Shown one piece after another: positions 4,931 to 5,726 of a stretch of 5,726 bases of DNA. Below the pieces are notes generated by a model, which saw only the letters and a list, made by a program, of their open reading frames with translations, had not been told where the DNA came from and did not search any database. The position numbers and the translations under genes were made by a program. The DNA lies in contig JAOPVG010000205.1 in NCBI GenBank assembly GCA_025966255.1, positions 1 through 5,726 on the forward strand, given 5' to 3'. Position 1 is the first letter of the stretch. Each line of letters opens with the position of its first letter. Source of the DNA: Jatrophihabitans sp. GTDB lineage: Bacteria; Actinomycetota; Actinomycetes; Mycobacteriales; Jatrophihabitantaceae.

Positions 4931-5726
4931 TCAGCGAACCTGAGCCAGCTGACGATCTGCAGCCGGTTCGCGCCGCCGATGGAGTACGAGCACTCCGCCG
5001 CCGGCGAGGAAGGCCGCGATGACGACGGTCCAACCGAGGTGTCCGAACAGCGGAGCCTGCGGCACACCGGAGGACGGTGCGGCGACGGGCGCGGTGACCG
5101 TGTTGGTGTCGAGCGTGACTGCGCCAATACCGGCGAGCAAACGTCCCTGAATGTCAGCGCTGGTGTTCGCGGTGATTGAGGTATGAGCCAGGATCGTGCC
5201 GTTGAAGGTGGAGTTGACGCCCAACGTGGCCGAACTGCCGACCTGCCAGAAGACATTGGCGGCCTGCGCGCCGTTGATCAGCACGACGTTGCTCGACACC
5301 GCGGTGACCAGCGTGGAGCCGGCCTGGAAGATGAAGACCGCGTCCGGATCGCCTTGCGCGTCCAGGGTGAGCGTGCCGGTGATCGCGAATGACGACGGGT
5401 CGTTGTAGACGCCGGGGGCGAGAGTTGCGCCGCCGAGGTCATGGATCGGGCCGAACGCCAGATCGGGAGCGCGGCCTTCAGCGTCGGTGTACGCAGTGTC
5501 GGCGGCGGTCTTCGCAGTCGCAGTCGCGGTGTCCGCACTGCGGATCGTGCCGGGCGCGACGACGCCGGGCGGGAAGCCGGTGACGGCCGTGCCCGGGCTG
5601 ACGCCGAGGTCTCCCTCGAGGCCCGCGGCGGCACTGATCACCGAGGGGCCGGTGTTGGTGACCGTCGTCGCGGCCAACACGGTGAAGTTGTTCGCGGCAC
5701 CGAGGTTGACGGTCGCGGGGCTGGTG
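4931..5726 (-). CDS. DUF3494 ice-binding-type surface protein, 5' end missing
   Basis: The last 264 residues of a secreted beta-helix protein. From the first visible residues (TVNLGAANNFTVLAATTVTNTGP) to about visible residue 211 it matches the DUF3494 ice-binding fold: 'EGDLGVSPGTAVTGFPPG', 'AEGRAPDLAF' with 'DLGGATLAPGVY', 'TLTLDAQGDPDAVFIFQAGS', 'VVLINGAQAANVFWQVGSS', and 'GTILAHTSITANTSADIQGR' with 'GAVTLDTNTVTAP'. Known members bind ice crystals or act as surface adhesins; many actinobacterial copies have never been tested for ice activity. After a short Pro/Ala linker comes VPQAP (221-225), one membrane helix (about 231-248) and RRR (250-252), a tripartite tail like an exosortase or cell-surface sorting signal but without LPxTG. 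The start and signal peptide lie beyond 5726. It is the first visible gene of the leftward operon with the peptide, exosortase and glycosyltransferase. Stop TGA at 4931-4933. Confidence 0.88.
   Translation of the reverse strand, partial: TSPATVNLGAANNFTVLAATTVTNTGPSVISAAAGLEGDLGVSPGTAVTGFPPGVVAPGTIRSADTATATAKTAADTAYTDAEGRAPDLAFGPIHDLGGATLAPGVYNDPSSFAITGTLTLDAQGDPDAVFIFQAGSTLVTAVSSNVVLINGAQAANVFWQVGSSATLGVNSTFNGTILAHTSITANTSADIQGRLLAGIGAVTLDTNTVTAPVAAPSSGVPQAPLFGHLGWTVVIAAFLAGGGVLVLHRRREPAADRQLAQVR

Noticed and set aside
4902..5033. N-terminal extension of the LASTG peptide to a start at 5033.
   Set aside because: It would overlap the 3' end of the ice-binding gene by about 100 nt with a strongly basic unnatural sequence, whereas ATG 4901 has a good ribosome site.
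1..5726. CRISPR arrays, tRNA/rRNA genes, insertion sequences, toxin-antitoxin pairs.
   Set aside because: No regularly spaced repeats, cloverleaf sequences, transposase motifs with terminal repeats, or paired small genes were recognised on either strand.

Overview
High-GC DNA with strong third-position G/C bias, GTG starts, a GAF-ANTAR RNA-binding regulator, Lrp/AsnC and SnoaL-like remnants, and an LAxTG-type anchor peptide. Together these point to an actinomycete (Actinomycetota); I cannot name the genus from sequence alone.

Layout. Left edge (1-395): a decayed boundary. On the + strand is the 3' end of an Lrp/AsnC-family regulator broken by an in-frame TAG. Convergent to it on the - strand is a SnoaL-like gene with a good start and ribosome site that loses family resemblance after about 60 codons and runs antisense into the Lrp remnant. 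396-638 is a non-coding gap. 639-1805 (+): a complete non-hydrolysing UDP-GlcNAc 2-epimerase (WecB type), which makes UDP-ManNAc for surface glycans. 1806-1925: a relatively AT-rich leader with an inverted repeat, a candidate promoter, and a GAAC-N4-GTTC palindrome resembling a LexA/SOS box over the -35. 1926-2717 (+): a GAF-ANTAR antitermination regulator, followed by a perfect 8-bp hairpin.

Right half (2698-5726, all - strand): a compact gene cluster read from right to left. It holds a DUF3494 ice-binding-type secreted adhesin with a C-terminal membrane tail (5' end outside the window), a 52-residue LASTG-TM-Arg peptide, an exosortase/archaeosortase-family membrane transpeptidase with Cys, Arg and His all present, and a processive family-2 glycosyltransferase with membrane segments. 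Gaps are 29 nt, a 17-nt overlap and 7 nt, so this is almost certainly one operon with translational coupling.

Interpretation. The most interesting element is this operon. It pairs an exosortase-type enzyme with a surface beta-helix protein, a tiny LAxTG-like anchor peptide and a polysaccharide-type glycosyltransferase, and it suggests a dedicated actinobacterial system for sorting and anchoring a surface protein in a glycan context. The epimerase on the other strand may supply a sugar nucleotide for such a glycan, but that link is by proximity only.
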